A stretch of 64,000 nucleotides of DNA from Chaetoderma sp. LZ-2023a (GCA_034401795.1 CM067369.1:190112630-190176629); one strand, 5' to 3'; shown: positions 11,129 to 22,340, counted from the first letter of the stretch. Program-made: numbers and translations. Notes: generated by a model from the sequence alone, not told the origin.

Positions 11129-12976
11129 ATGGAGAATGAGTGTATTATCTGTGAAGGGACATTCACGAGCAAGTGCGATGCCACTGAACTCTATCAAAGT
11201 GTTTTCCATAGAGTGCGCTAAACTTGGTAAACATGCGGATGTGTTACGGTCAGTAAAAGACCTAACATTTTCTGAGGAAATACAATACCGTTATCACAGA
11301 AAGTGTTATGAATCCCTATGCCACCAGCCTCACCTAAATCGTGCTAAAATATACGGAGGAATTGTGTTCTTCATCAGCATCTATGAAACGAAGGTGGACA
11401 AGTGAACAGGGCTTACCTCAAAATCAAGAAACACATTCGATCAGAACCTGTGTGTATTTTGTCAAAGTAATTGCAAAACAGCTGGACATTGTGTTACGTT
11501 TGGTGACATGGTCAAGAAGTGCCTTACCATAATGAGATGTAGTATGAGTGGGCAAATTTACTCACATTCATTTATATTGACAAAGATGCATTTGCACAAT
11601 ATACGAAATAACCACGCATTGGTGAGATATCTGCGTCTGTCAAAGATAACATTTCCGAAGAAGGAAATATTTGTAGAGTTATTTGTAAAATGAAATAGCT
11701 AATATAGTACAATTTGTGATTACAGATAAGCAGTGAACCTGAATTGCCAAGTACTGACATGAACTCCATCCACGAATCTTAGACAACTCTTCTGAAAGAA
11801 AATGGGGTGACTAGCAACTCAGAAACTATTTATAAACCATACATTGAGCATCTTATTGACAATGCCAGAAATAGGCTTTACGAAGCATGGGTCCCAACCA
11901 GAAATAGTATTCTCAGCTCTAACCAAGGAAAGAGTAATGGGCCAGTTTTCTAAGTGCCGAGATGAGAGATGAGATTGAGATCGTATACAAGGCACGACAG
12001 ATTATACGACAAAGATCCCACATATGAAGGACCAGCAGCTTAATGGAGCAGTCAATGATATTAGTGTGCCAGTACAGGTATAGGAGTTGATCAAATTGGT
12101 GATAAGTGATCAACGAACTAACATACACGTACCATAAGAGTTACAAATTGACACATCTTTAAGAGATTTTGCACAGCATATTATTTCTCTTTTTAGACCA
12201 AGTCACGAATGAGACACAGGCAGATGGTAAATTCCAGAATGCCAAGCGATTACCATTAATTACTGCCCTTGCACTAATATCGTATCATGCAAATACGCCA
12301 GGTCTAAGGTAGAAACACGTAATCATTTATAGGTTGCCCTGACATATAACGGGCTCGAGCGGACAACAACAGGAATAACAATGACCATCACGGAAGGAGT
12401 TAAAGACAACCCATAATGTAGACATATGCAATCAATAACATTGAATTGGGCAGTGATTCAGGTTCATTTCTTGGCGCGGACCTGTTAATTTGATCAAAAA
12501 GAACAAGACGGGTTTCGCCTACTTAGTAGTGATCTGAAGCTTGACATGGCTGTTCAGGAGAAAGTCCTGAAGGCATCATTAGGCGTAAATTATTATGAAT
12601 GTGATAAGCCGGCTGGTCCTACTGTATCTTACATAGCATGTTTCTTTGACACCATGAAATGGATATTTACTAATTATGAACAATATCAATATCATATGGT
12701 TATTTATTACTGGTTGTGTGGTAGCATGAGCAGCAGGGATATGTGATGGTGCTGTAATATACATTGATTCAGTATAAGAAGTACACGATGCCAAGGAGGA
12801 AGTATACAAGTAGAATCATCAACAGCAGCCATCCATGGGACAAATTACCTTCAACATACCCCCAAGATTGTTCCGCTAATATAAATAGTATGCCACAGGT
12901 GCCACCTCCGGGAACAACAAGGCAAACGTCCCATAATTTTGCCCACATTCAATTAATTAATGGAATTTTGCCATAG
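11129..12976 (+). pseudogene. Decayed remnant of a Cys/His-rich protein gene (unnamed family)
   Basis: The start reads MENECIICEGTFTSKC, then KHADVLRSVKDLTF and YRYHRKCYESLCHQ, then NLCVFCQSNCKTAGH near 11,420. This is the same layout as the ORF at 19,883 (a CxxC-like N-terminus, an H-x3-C block, then a CxxC...C block), so both seem to be one zinc-binding family. Weak traces run to about 12,976 in several frames, with about six or more breaks. I know this layout from other invertebrate genomes but cannot give it an established name, and its function is unknown. Confidence 0.5.
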
Positions 12977-14937
12977 TAGCTCCATTGTATAAACGAACTC
13001 CCACGGAATGGTTTAGCTCACGGAGTAGTGTCGGGCCGTTCCCGTGTCTGGTGTCGACTCACCGCGCCACAAGTGCATGACGAATGATGACGCTGGTTAG
13101 CTTCCGGTCTCGGGGTGACGGATCCTGTACGATACTGCCCTACAGGTAACAAAGACCGGCTCCTAAGGCCGGTGGAACTCAATCGTTCTGGTCGGGCCGT
13201 GCGACCATCGTCGCGAACATTAAACACAACAGTCTCATCCCAAGAGTTTGTGTCACCAGTATGCCTGTCCATAGCAATTTCGTGATCTATGGACTTACAA
13301 GATTTGAGTGGTGACCTAATTAAAATAAGTCTATACAATAGTTTTACCTAAACAGACCGTCAAGTACGCTAGATAAAAATGATGAGCATACGAAAATACA
13401 AGACATAGAGACAGCCTGATGAACTTCTAAACGTGGGGCTCCCCGGAGGTACCACACAGACTCGTCGGTCTGCAGAGGTATCCCCGTAAGGGAGGCTCCC
13501 GTACACGAGATTACTAATCAACTTACTATAGGCTATTATACCTCTAAGCTGAAAGCAAAGAAAATTATCTTTGTAGTGTCAGAGAATCATGTGCCTCTCG
13601 TGGGCACTACTCCTAGTGCTAGTCTCGGTGAGGAGTATTATCCTCGCATGGACGTCGTCACTGAATCCTTACGAGAGGCAAGTGCCTCGCGCAGGCCTCC
13701 ATCACAGGAAAATGTCGCCATCGCTTAAAGCGGGAGGAGGGTAGTGGCCGAAAGAGGCCCACTCTAATATTTAACCAAAATGTTGTAATGAAAAGACCAT
13801 ACCTAGTGAGATTATGACTATACGGTTGCATGCTGTTTTATGTGAAGACGGGACGACCGATTCCCGAAGGATTCCCACGTCGCCATCTTATGTAATTCCC
13901 AGTATGCTGAATTAGTTGTTGCCGCTTTTATTTATGCGGGCCTTCTTCTATGCCTAACCTCATATTTAGTTTTTAGAGACAAGAATTATTTTAGGCCGCA
14001 AATGGCTGGCGTTTACCTAGCCTTTAGACACGGCTGTCATTGAGAATGGATGCGCTAAGACATCAATACTGAATACAGCATGCATACTTGTCACTTTGCA
14101 CGACCTCCGAACTGGATAAGAATCCGGACATCTCGCTCCGTAACCACATACAACGTCACAGGACATTGGTTACTTTTCACAAAAGCATTTTTAGGCCACT
14201 GATCTATCGTTATGGTGGGGGGGGGGGGTAAGAGAGACGAATACCCACCATAAATGTCCTTCCCGTGAGGGCGTGGCAGATCTGAATATCATGACCAGAC
14301 ATTCTTACAGAATTCGGTGGGGATGCGCATCTCGCCCGTCACCAGGTCCTACGGAACTATCCTTTTAACCTGGCATTAGGTTTAAATACAAGTTGCCAAG
14401 TTATAAACTGTGGTGCGGGAGGATGTTCAGCAGATTAAAGGAAATAATAATTAAGATATGTTTTCGCAGTGCTTTCCTACATTGGCAAAGATAACTAACT
14501 ACTGAGTATACGAAGATACATGGGAAATGTATGTGACACCAAACCCTGGCCATCACCGCTCGGAAACCCCAATAGTTTCCCAGAGTCGGATCAGTCCACG
14601 GTGTGGATAGGGACATCCAAACAATTAAGAAGCCATACGGCTTAGTGGAACATGAAGACAGACAATAACTTAGAAATATGAGGCCCTTTAGGTATGTTGG
14701 CCAATCTTATACAACCTTGCCGGAGTGCGGGGCTAAATTATTGCAACTACCGGAAAAGATCATATTAAACCAATCCTATCGAGCTGAATAGAAAAGGTTT
14801 CAGAGTTATAGCACGGACAGCGACCTCAGTGAAAAATTGTTGGTGGCGGGAGAAAGTGCTGCATATATAAATGTTGCGGTATAGTGTTTCCTACGTGCAC
14901 TGCAGTCCTATCTTTTTCTACAAATAAACAAAACATA
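12977..14937. other. No gene seen
   Basis: Mixed-composition DNA. A 106-codon minus-strand frame at 13,018-13,338 has no recognisable domain. A G run lies at 14,216-14,229. This is the left flank into which the Tc1 element inserted. Confidence 0.4.
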
Positions 14938-14939
14938 TA

Positions 14940-16596
14940 CACCTGTGCAAATGTTAAGCACCACCCTATTTTTACGCACATGCGAGGGTATATTCATGTG
15001 CTATGAAGAAAGCAATAGCATAAACATTTATGTACCCATCCATCTTAGTGCAAGAGGTAATAATGCAACTAGAGGAATGCTGATTATGATGGTGGGGAAA
15101 CACTGTATGTTTTTGTTTGAACTTGAAAACGAGGCCTGAATATGGTTACGTTGACACAACTGACAACTATTGCCCTACAGTTGACACACGTGGCTAGATT
15201 GTCATTAATGGTGTCTGAAAACGAAGTTTAACATCTGTGCACGAGTTTGAGACTGTCATTATTAATACCGGGTATATCCACCTTGTGCCTGGATGACGGC
15301 CTGGACACGACGTCTCATGCTGGTCACCAACCGACTGATACGCCATTGTGGTATTCGTTGCCATTCAAGCTGGAGTGCGTCTGTTAATTCCTGTAGGTTC
15401 TGCATAGGAGGATCCCTCCTTCTCACCATGTTTCCCAGAATGTCCCAGATATGCTCAATAGGGTTCATGTCAGGGCTCCTTGCTGGCCATGGTAGGGTTT
15501 CGATGGCATTCTGGCGGAGGTATTCATGCACAGCTCTAGCACGATGTGGTCGGGCGTTGTCATCCATGAATATAGGGTGGGTTCCAGGTGCATGATTTAC
15601 AAAATGAGGGACCACAACTCTATCCAGTATGGAATCTTGATATCTTTGTCCATTTAGTGTTCCAGGTACAGTCAACAGATCCAGCTTACAATCAAATGAG
15701 ATGCACCCCCATATCATAACGGAACCTCCACCAAATGGAACTTCTTCCATGATGTTACGTTGGTCGTACGCCGTGCGTCTGGACCTCCATACACGAGTTC
15801 GACCATCTGTGGCATGAAGCAGGAACCGACTTTCATCGGACCAGTGTACCCGTCTCCGGGATCTCATGTTCCAGTGTCTTCTTTCGTTGCACCACCTCAG
15901 ACGCTCCTCTTTGTGGTGTGCAGTGAGGAGAGGACGTCTGACAGGTCTCCTAGCTTTCATGCCAGCAGCATACAGTCTCCTTTTGACGGTAGACATTGAC
16001 ACTCTATTGCGCGTTTCCCATTGCTGGCTGAGCACTCTGCTGTTGGTGAATGGAGATCTCCTAACAAGGCGTACTAGGGCTCGATCATCACGGGCAGTAG
16101 TCTTCTTCGGTCTTCCAGATCTAGACCTGTCCTTCACCTCGTTAGTTTGCCCATGTTTTGCAATCAAACGACTGATTACAGTATGGTTAATGTTCAGCTG
16201 TCTGCCAATCTCTCTGCATGACATACCAGTGGTATGCATGCCTATGATTTGCCATTTCACACGATCACTTAACCTTCGTCTTGCCATAGCGGTTCACAAT
16301 CAAGAGCTAATTCTCTCTGTACAAATAAACCACGGTCATGAACACAAAATTCCTAATCTTGTCGCCTAAATCTGTATGTAATGTTCTACACCTCAAACTG
16401 GACTTTTACATAACTGAACACGTGTGCTGTTTCCCGCCATGCACGGACATCAAGCGGCGTGAAGTCAGGCATGCATGTGCATTTCGTACTTGGAATTATG
16501 TCAGCTAACGCGGGGACAAAAAGTATGGCAGCCTAGTTGTACCATCATGTTTCTACGTTCTATTGTGTTTGCCGTTGCTTAACTTTTGCACAGGTG
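14940..16596 (-). mobile_element. Complete Tc1/mariner element with TIRs and TA target duplication
   Basis: The left terminus, CACCTGTGCAAATGTTAAGCA, is the inverse of TGCTTAACTTTTGCACAGGTG at the right end, so the terminal repeats are at least 20 bp with one mismatch. TA dinucleotides flank both ends (14,938-14,939 and 16,597-16,598), which is the Tc1/mariner target-site duplication. The body is 1,657 bp and carries one transposase gene on the minus strand. Ends, target site and open transposase are all present, so this copy looks recent and possibly mobile. The copy after the gap lacks its left end, which falls in the gap. Confidence 0.93.
15262..16287 (-). CDS. Tc1-family transposase, 341 aa, intact
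   Basis: Cuts and pastes its own element by binding the terminal repeats and inserting at TA. Residues 1-120 carry paired helix-turn-helix DNA-binding regions (RVKWQIIGMHTTGMSCREIGRQ, then VSMSTVKRRLYAAGM), with an intervening GRPKK motif. The DDE catalytic domain follows: WSDESRF, then FMDDNARPH, then MNPIEHIWDILG. Counting gives 34 residues between the second Asp and the Glu, i.e. DD34E as in Tc1. Its length of 341 aa is normal for Tc1 (about 340). The start ATG gives MARRRLSD, a usual N-terminus for this group. There is no internal stop. Confidence 0.95.
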   Translation of the reverse strand: MARRRLSDRVKWQIIGMHTTGMSCREIGRQLNINHTVISRLIAKHGQTNEVKDRSRSGRPKKTTARDDRALVRLVRRSPFTNSRVLSQQWETRNRVSMSTVKRRLYAAGMKARRPVRRPLLTAHHKEERLRWCNERRHWNMRSRRRVHWSDESRFLLHATDGRTRVWRSRRTAYDQRNIMEEVPFGGGSVMIWGCISFDCKLDLLTVPGTLNGQRYQDSILDRVVVPHFVNHAPGTHPIFMDDNARPHRARAVHEYLRQNAIETLPWPARSPDMNPIEHIWDILGNMVRRRDPPMQNLQELTDALQLEWQRIPQWRISRLVTSMRRRVQAVIQAQGGYTRY

Positions 16597-16598
16597 TA

Positions 16599-17215
16599 TA
16601 TAAACTGATGGCCACTTGCCATATATAAACTAACCAGAACAATCAATACAATGTGAAATGTTCAGAATAATATATAGTACAGGTTGAGGAACCTACTACG
16701 GTGCGGTTAGCGAAAACACCTTACAGAAAATAAGAATAGCTATAAACAGATAAGAAATTATAACTAGCGGTCCTAAGACCGTTATGGAGCCTTTTAGTCA
16801 TCGGGACCGTTTATACAGATACGATACAATTATCAAAGATGTAATTAACGGGATAATTAAAATGTCAAGTATAGTTACTTGAATAATCGGTAGCCATTCT
16901 TAAGCCTGGGCTACTGAAATTGATATGTCACCCTTGGTTTGACGTGAGTTGATGCATTCCCTGGAAGCTGGAAAGTTCCCGCATGCCGGTTACAGCAAAC
17001 AGGATTCCCGCAAGCAGCCCATGACTGGAGCGGATTGAACTCAGTACTGTAATCACAATGTAGAATTTCTAACGAGTAGTCAGCATGAGATACAATAACA
17101 TTACTGCTATGACGAAAGTTCCCGTACACCGATGGTACGGATGGAAGTTGCTAACAACCCGATCATAATCGGGGGTTGTTGAATGCGGATGAAGATACAT
17201 AACTAAGCTTAATGG
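16599..17215. other. No recognised gene; candidate 5' transcript region of the minus-strand promoter
   Basis: A short minus-strand open stretch at 16,911-17,129 lacks an ATG start and any recognisable domain. A hairpin (AACAACCCGAT...ATCGGGGGTTGTT) lies at 17,150-17,180, just downstream of the predicted minus-strand start site, and a smaller one (GCGGTCCTAAGACCG) near 16,768. Confidence 0.4.
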
Positions 17216-17221
17216 CCGAGG

Positions 17222-17392
17222 ATGCTGTCGAGCTCTGGATTTCGTCTCCTTTTATACTACTCGTGACGGCACAGGCGCAGGCTCCAACCAATCATCGGTC
17301 GAGCAACAGCCAATCAGCGCGTAGCTAATAATAACGCAGTCGAATGTTCTAGAACATTCTAGAAGTTCTGCGTACACGTGGCTATGACGTCA
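17222..17392 (-). promoter_or_regulatory. Heat-shock-type promoter (HSE, two CCAAT, CRE, TATA)
   Basis: Read on the minus strand, TATAAAAG occurs at 17,249-17,256. CCAAT boxes (seen on the plus strand) lie at 17,288-17,292 and 17,310-17,314. Five perfectly alternating GAA/TTC units, each spaced by two bases, lie at 17,342-17,364, with a sixth TTC one base out of phase. A palindromic TGACGTCA is at 17,385-17,392. Spacing fits HSE about -120, CCAAT -60 to -90, TATA about -30, giving a start near 17,222-17,228. HSF trimers bind alternating nGAAn units. No heat-shock gene is seen downstream; the first minus-strand gene is the Tc1 transposase. It could also be a promoter inside a repeat. Confidence 0.7.
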
Positions 17393-17419
17393 CGGCAATA
17401 CCTTGAAGATAATCAAAAG

Positions 17420-17480
17420 GGGGTTTCCGTGGATAACTCAACCATTTCTTAACGGATTTTGAAATGGTTTACAGATTTGG
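17420..17480 (+). repeat. SINE-body-like segment
   Basis: GGATAACTCAACCATTTCTT and GATTTTGAAATGGTTTACAG resemble 46,343-46,400, which directly follows a tRNA-like SINE head. No A/B boxes are seen here. Confidence 0.45.
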
Positions 17481-17854
17481 AATGCCCGTCGAATTCTTGT
17501 CTTGATTAATGCCAGAGTCGGCAGGAAGAAGTTATTAAAAAGGATTACATTGTACCTTCTCGGACACTAAAAGCATCATCCTATCTTGGTCATAAATTAC
17601 GCGCTCTGTCAAAAATAGTATTAAGTGTGCGCATGCGCACTATGCGTTTTAACGAAATTAGTAAGTTTTTTACAACGCGATCTCTCTGATAGGCTCATAT
17701 ACGCTTATAGCTTTACCCAGGGGTGGGGGGGGGGGGGTGCATGTTCAGGGAACGAATCCAGGACGGGAGGCGCGTACCCAGCTTAGCTGGTATGGCCGGT
17801 ACCTGACTGGTCGATCCAAACTACACCGGCCAGTACTCTAAAGCAGACACAAAA

Positions 17855-19397
17855 ATTAAACTGGATTACTTTTGGGGAAGGTACCGACCAATCATAACCT
17901 TAGATAGTGATTTATACGACAGTGCAGTAAAGCTAAACGATGACAAAGATAACTTGTCCATTCAATTAGAGACCCTACATAGAACTATGGCATCAACGAA
18001 GTGCCTTGGGACGTACAACAATAGAAGTGGAATTGAATTGGCATGCGAGGTTTCTGGTGTGTATATTTCAGCAACTGTATGGTGTCTTCACATTATTCTT
18101 ACAAGTCTGTTTCTCGGAGACTTTGAATGTAATGTAGCTCCGCCTTCCAACTTTCATCCAGATTGGTTAATTCTTCTCTGGCAAAGCACATGTGGTATCA
18201 TCAGTTCTGAATATTTCTCTGACAGATGGTATAAGCAAATCTGAACCGCGCAGTGGTGTTCCTTTAGTTGACGCAATGTGCATTGTTAACATGGTAACTA
18301 AAACACCAAATATTTCAAATGATATGCACTTTGCACAGCTAGTTATTGATATTGTGATTGGAATTGGTACATCTTATGATGAGACCAGCGTTGTTTTGAG
18401 AGCACTATATAATGTGCGCTCTCAAAGAAACAACTCGTGACAAGCAAACTGCTACGACAACAAGAATCCCTTATCATGTCAATGATAATACTGAAATCAA
18501 GAACATTAAGGTATTTCTTTCACATATCAGTACTAAGACAGAGGTCACTAAAAGCTATTGGGAAACATTCATTAGTTATTACGGATTAGTTGAGATTACC
18601 AGTATGCCAGAGATCACAGCAGGTTAAAACAGTTTTGAAGATGGAGATCAAGTTGCTCTTCTAAATGTTTTTGGTCTAATACACAAAGATCCACAATCTA
18701 TCCTGGATGTGTTCTCAGTAGATACAGATGTAATTGTTCGACTAACAGGTCGCTATCCCAGGCTTCCAATGGCAATTACTCTTCTTCAGATATTCAAGAT
18801 AGCTATACGAGGCTGGGACACAAGAGGGCTGAGTCATTCATTGGATGGTATGTTTTCAAGGGAACAGATAACACTGGATCACTGGAAAATCATTTCTCCA
18901 TGCTGATGATGAGATCCTGAAAATCATTTGCTATATTTGGGCTTGCTATTGAAGTACCAGATTGGATCCTTGATCAAATAGAGTGGTATCTCTATTTGCT
19001 TTGCAGAATCGATGACATCAGTGAATGTGGTGTTAGACAGCTTACATTTGCACAAAATGGCAAAGAAGGCCAACAAATGCTTCCAACTTTGGAAACATTA
19101 ATACCACATATATTCAGAGCATACTATATGGCTCTAGTTTGAAAGTCATCACAAAAGCCTTGTCCAAATTTTCCATCCCATACACGCTACTATTGAGAGT
19201 CGGTGGATGACAGACTCAGGCTGATCTACTGTGATAATGCTTCAGCTCCTGAGGCCCTGGTAGTCAGGGGGTCAAAGGCATATTTGAAAGTGAAAGTGGC
19301 TCCAAAGTTTTTTTCTCAGTGTTTTCATGTTGTATACGTATTGTACTCTATGAAACTGCGCGACTGCATTCTCCCATCATTGAGCATTTTCACATAA
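17855..19397 (+). pseudogene. C-terminal part of a Cys/His-rich family protein (unnamed)
   Basis: Segments in two or three frames read LDYFWGRYRP, SGVPLVDAMCIVNMVTK, SVDTDVIVRLTGRYPRLP (18,715-18,770), then CRIDDISECGVRQLTF, PTLETLIPHIFRAYYMAL and finally YCDNASAPEALV (19,229-19,264). In the family as I remember it, the DTDV block and the 'CDN-APEA' block lie in the C-terminal half, followed by a Cys-rich tail that I do not see here. There are about five breaks, some possibly consensus errors. Function unknown. It lies upstream of the N-terminal part at 19,883, opposite to the expected order. Confidence 0.55.
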
Positions 19398-19753
19398 CAG
19401 GTTTTATATAATTGCGGCTCTCGGGGTGCCAAACACTGGTTTTAGGGGGGTGGGGGAATAGAAATACCCTTATATATTAACAAGTGTTCACGCTAGGGTC
19501 TTGATTTTTTGCATATGGGTGTATCGTGACCAGACCTATTCGTAAGTCAAAGGTCATAGTTCAAGGTCAAAGGTCAAATATCTGGGTCAAACGTGTACAA
19601 TTCAGCATTGTATGTACACTGTGATATATTTCTCATTATTATGAACCTGTATCCATTGTTATAATATCTAATGTCTTGTTATACGGTCTCATGAGCTCAA
19701 TACTGAATAAAGATTTTATACATGAAAACACTGAGAAAAATACTTTGGAGCCA
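19298..19753. repeat. Inverted repeat, ~33-bp arms
   Basis: GGCTCCAAAGTTTTTTTCTC and onward (19,298-19,330) is mirrored at 19,720-19,753. The left arm lies in the tail of the coding remnant, so the right arm is a displaced inverted copy. The loop holds AGGTCA-type half-sites (19,550-19,576), including a perfect AGGTCAAAGGTCA. Confidence 0.6.
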
Positions 19754-19854
19754 GTTTCCAGGTCCGGCCAAATATTCATTTGCTCACACACACACCCCCC
19801 CCCCCCCCCATTGACTCTAAAGATCTTATGGCAATCCATTTTTTAATGGAAATC

Positions 19855-19874
19855 TATTTTTCTTTCTCTTACAG
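19855..19874 (+). promoter_or_regulatory. Probable 3' splice acceptor before the ATG
   Basis: A pyrimidine-rich run ends in TTTCTCTTACAG, nine bases before the ATG at 19,883. This suggests a 5'-UTR intron and therefore a transcribed gene of cellular style. Confidence 0.55.
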
Positions 19875-19875
19875 A

Positions 19876-21360
19876 AACCACAATGGCAGAGGAAGCAGAA
19901 TGTTTCCTGGCTTTCAGGAATGCGTGCAAGAAGGGTTCCTTGAGCAGAAGTGGTCTTGAAAGAATTAGAAGTATGCCTGCAGCCGGCAGAGTCTATAAAG
20001 GTGGAAAGGTGGAAGAACTTCAGACATTGGTGGACAGCAGTGACGACCCTTTTGTGTTTGCACACAGAGCATGTGCTTCTACATACTGTTCTAAGAAGAC
20101 TATGGCAGCTGCCTCTAGTAAATATAGGGAATTAAAACCAGATGACAATCCGAACCCAAAGAAAAGACTGAGACAATTAGATGGTCCCAATTTTAATTTT
20201 CCAGAAAGCTGCCTTTATTGTGGAAGTGAATGCAAGGTTGAGAAGGATCCAAAGAATCCAGGACGATGGATCCCAGCATATCCGTTCAGGGAAATTGGGA
20301 AGAGAGGATCATCGAAGACAATTAAGCAATCTGTGTTAGATATGTGTGACCAAAAAAATAATGAACAGGCAAATATTGTTAGAATACGTGTGAATGGGGC
20401 ACCTACAGATCTTCACACTGCAGATGCGCGTTACCATGCAAGCTGTCGGTCAACTGTTTGCTCATCTAAATCTAAGTAGCAATGCAACAAATGCAGGGGA
20501 CTCTGCTGTAAAAACTGATTTCTCTAATGATTGAAGATTGTTCCTTAATTTGGAACCATAATGATGTGTACAATATGTAGCAAAAGGTGGAAATGACTTG
20601 TGTAAAAGGTCTGTTGTAAGCAAGGTCATTGGACATTTTGGTAATGATGTACTTGTGTTGTCGTCACCAGGTGTTGCTAATATAATTGTATTCAGAGACA
20701 AAGCATCAGCTGCATTGAGAATTGTTAATGATGACAGTAGTGCCGATGTTAGCATTTCTGTACAGAGGGTTGTTAAAGCCATCCGAAAAGAGGTTGGTTA
20801 GATTGAAATAGACAAATGTTGTTATAAACCTAGGTTGAGTCAGAAAACAGCAACCGAAGCAATCAGCCCCACCCTGTTAGACCGTCTATGTCGACTCACC
20901 CCCAGGCTAGACAGTACCCTACCAGCATTAATGATAGGTAACATTGTTACATCTTCATTGCGGAACTGTACACCATCCCCCCACACCTCCCAGCTAGCCC
21001 TCAGTGTTATAATACGTGAATCAAAAGAATTGTTTTCATTCATTTGGAGTTACTTGTACCTATGATGAGTTTAGAAGATTTAGGAAATCAGTAGCTGTGG
21101 CTGCTTCCTACATTGCCTCACTTCATGGTGTGTCAGATGCCCATGATGGATTAATCCAGTTCATGATGGACAATTTCGATCATGAGGGTTCATCAGCGAA
21201 TGACAAGAAGTCCACGCATTCATTGGCCGTCATCATGACCCAGCCGCAGTCGAATGTAGAGTGTAAGAAATGTAACTGCATGACTTGTTGTAATAGCATG
21301 CCATGCTGAAGATGTATGTCAGAACTTGGTTTACGACAAGACATTAGAACCAGTCGATGC
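19876..21360 (+). pseudogene. N-terminal and middle part of a Cys/His-rich family protein (unnamed)
   Basis: The frame at 19,883-20,479 is open for 198 codons: MAEEAECFLAFRNAC, then FVFAHRACASTYCSKK, SCLYCGSECKVEKD, and TADARYHASCRSTVC. These look like two Cys/His zinc-binding modules. Later pieces read FGVTCTYDEFRRFRKSVAV (about 21,037-21,090), IQFMMDNFDHEGSSAND and STHSLAVIMTQPQS, then a Cys-rich CKKCNCMTCCNSMPC at about 21,264-21,306. About five breaks separate the pieces, some perhaps consensus errors, since the copy after the gap differs by indels. A plausible acceptor precedes the ATG. I know this domain order from other invertebrates but have no established name or function for it; domesticated transposon protein or multi-copy host gene are both possible. 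Confidence 0.55.
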
Positions 21361-21424
21361 CATCTAATATAGATATAAACATTTGCTGCATAATTTTAAA
21401 ACGTTATCATGATATGTAGTCACA

Positions 21425-21596
21425 CCTGTCTATAACGGAAACTGTATGGTCCACACCAACCTGTCACCTAAGTGCTGTGGCAAATGTGTTTCAACAGCAG
21501 CAGATGCTGATTCTTTAATATTGGTGGTCTGGCAGCAGCCAGTCTTAAAGAATTGCCATCTTATTTCCTGATGTGAAGGTGTCCATTATAGACAGG
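21425..21596. mobile_element. Small MITE with CCTGTCTATAAYGG terminal repeats
   Basis: CCTGTCTATAACGG at 21,425-21,438 is mirrored by CCATTATAGACAGG at 21,583-21,596 (one mismatch). The interior has no coding capacity. Confidence 0.55.
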
Positions 21597-21599
21597 GTT

Positions 21600-22340
21600 A
21601 ACTGTAATCGGTAAGTTACTTGACCAATCTATGTTTAATTATGTAGTGGGGGAACTGTGGCCCCTGCAATATAATTTCAATTTCGTTTATGGCGTGGAAG
21701 CTTTACAAAGAAATGGACTTAAGTTGGAATAAATGGCGTTTGTTTCAAATGCATAATGTTGTGTAATTGGCATTACTATGGACAGCCAACCCTATCTATA
21801 GTCGGCAGTAATGTTAAAGTGGTCACTATATACATAGTGAGTCATTTTGTAAAACTCATTTACTATGAAATAGGTTTGAGGGCCAATTAGATAGCAGTTC
21901 TTTAAGCATGTGTGATCTCCTGTTTTTGAAAAGCCACCGTCTGTTGCCCCCAAATGCAGGTGTCCTCTATACACATGTTTAACTATGTGATAAAGCTTTG
22001 TTTTCGATCACAAAAAGCTTGTTTTCAATCATATGTTTATATTAGCAAGCTAACTGAAAAAAGACATAGCTTGTTTTTTTATTCATGTGTAGTGTGTTAG
22101 ACTACTATCATAAACAATACAATAGTAATATGTGGTGTGGTTTGTGAATTTATAGACGCGCAAACCAAGTGTGATTATATAATGAAAATCGTCTCTACAA
22201 ACGTGACAACAAGTAGTATTTTATCCATTATAATGTGAATAAGGTAAACCAGCGAGGAAAACAGAGTTGGCAAATTTTCTAAAGTAGATAACAATTGCCT
22301 CCTGACTATATATCTTTTGAGTGAATTTTACAATTTAGTA
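21600..22340. other. No gene seen
   Basis: AT-rich DNA. A second, weaker relative of the CCTGTCTATA element may lie at 21,785-21,985. Confidence 0.35.

Noticed and set aside
13018-13338. 106-codon minus-strand frame as a host gene
   Set aside because: No domain and no supporting context; the flank is unassigned intergenic DNA.
15866-16369. 167-codon plus-strand open frame
   Set aside because: Antisense to the intact Tc1 transposase; the same holds for 15,293-15,595 and the counterparts at 24,158 and 24,625.
19550-19576. Functional nuclear-receptor response element
   Set aside because: AGGTCA words are frequent in the GGTCAAA-rich repeats of this window; kept only as a remark.
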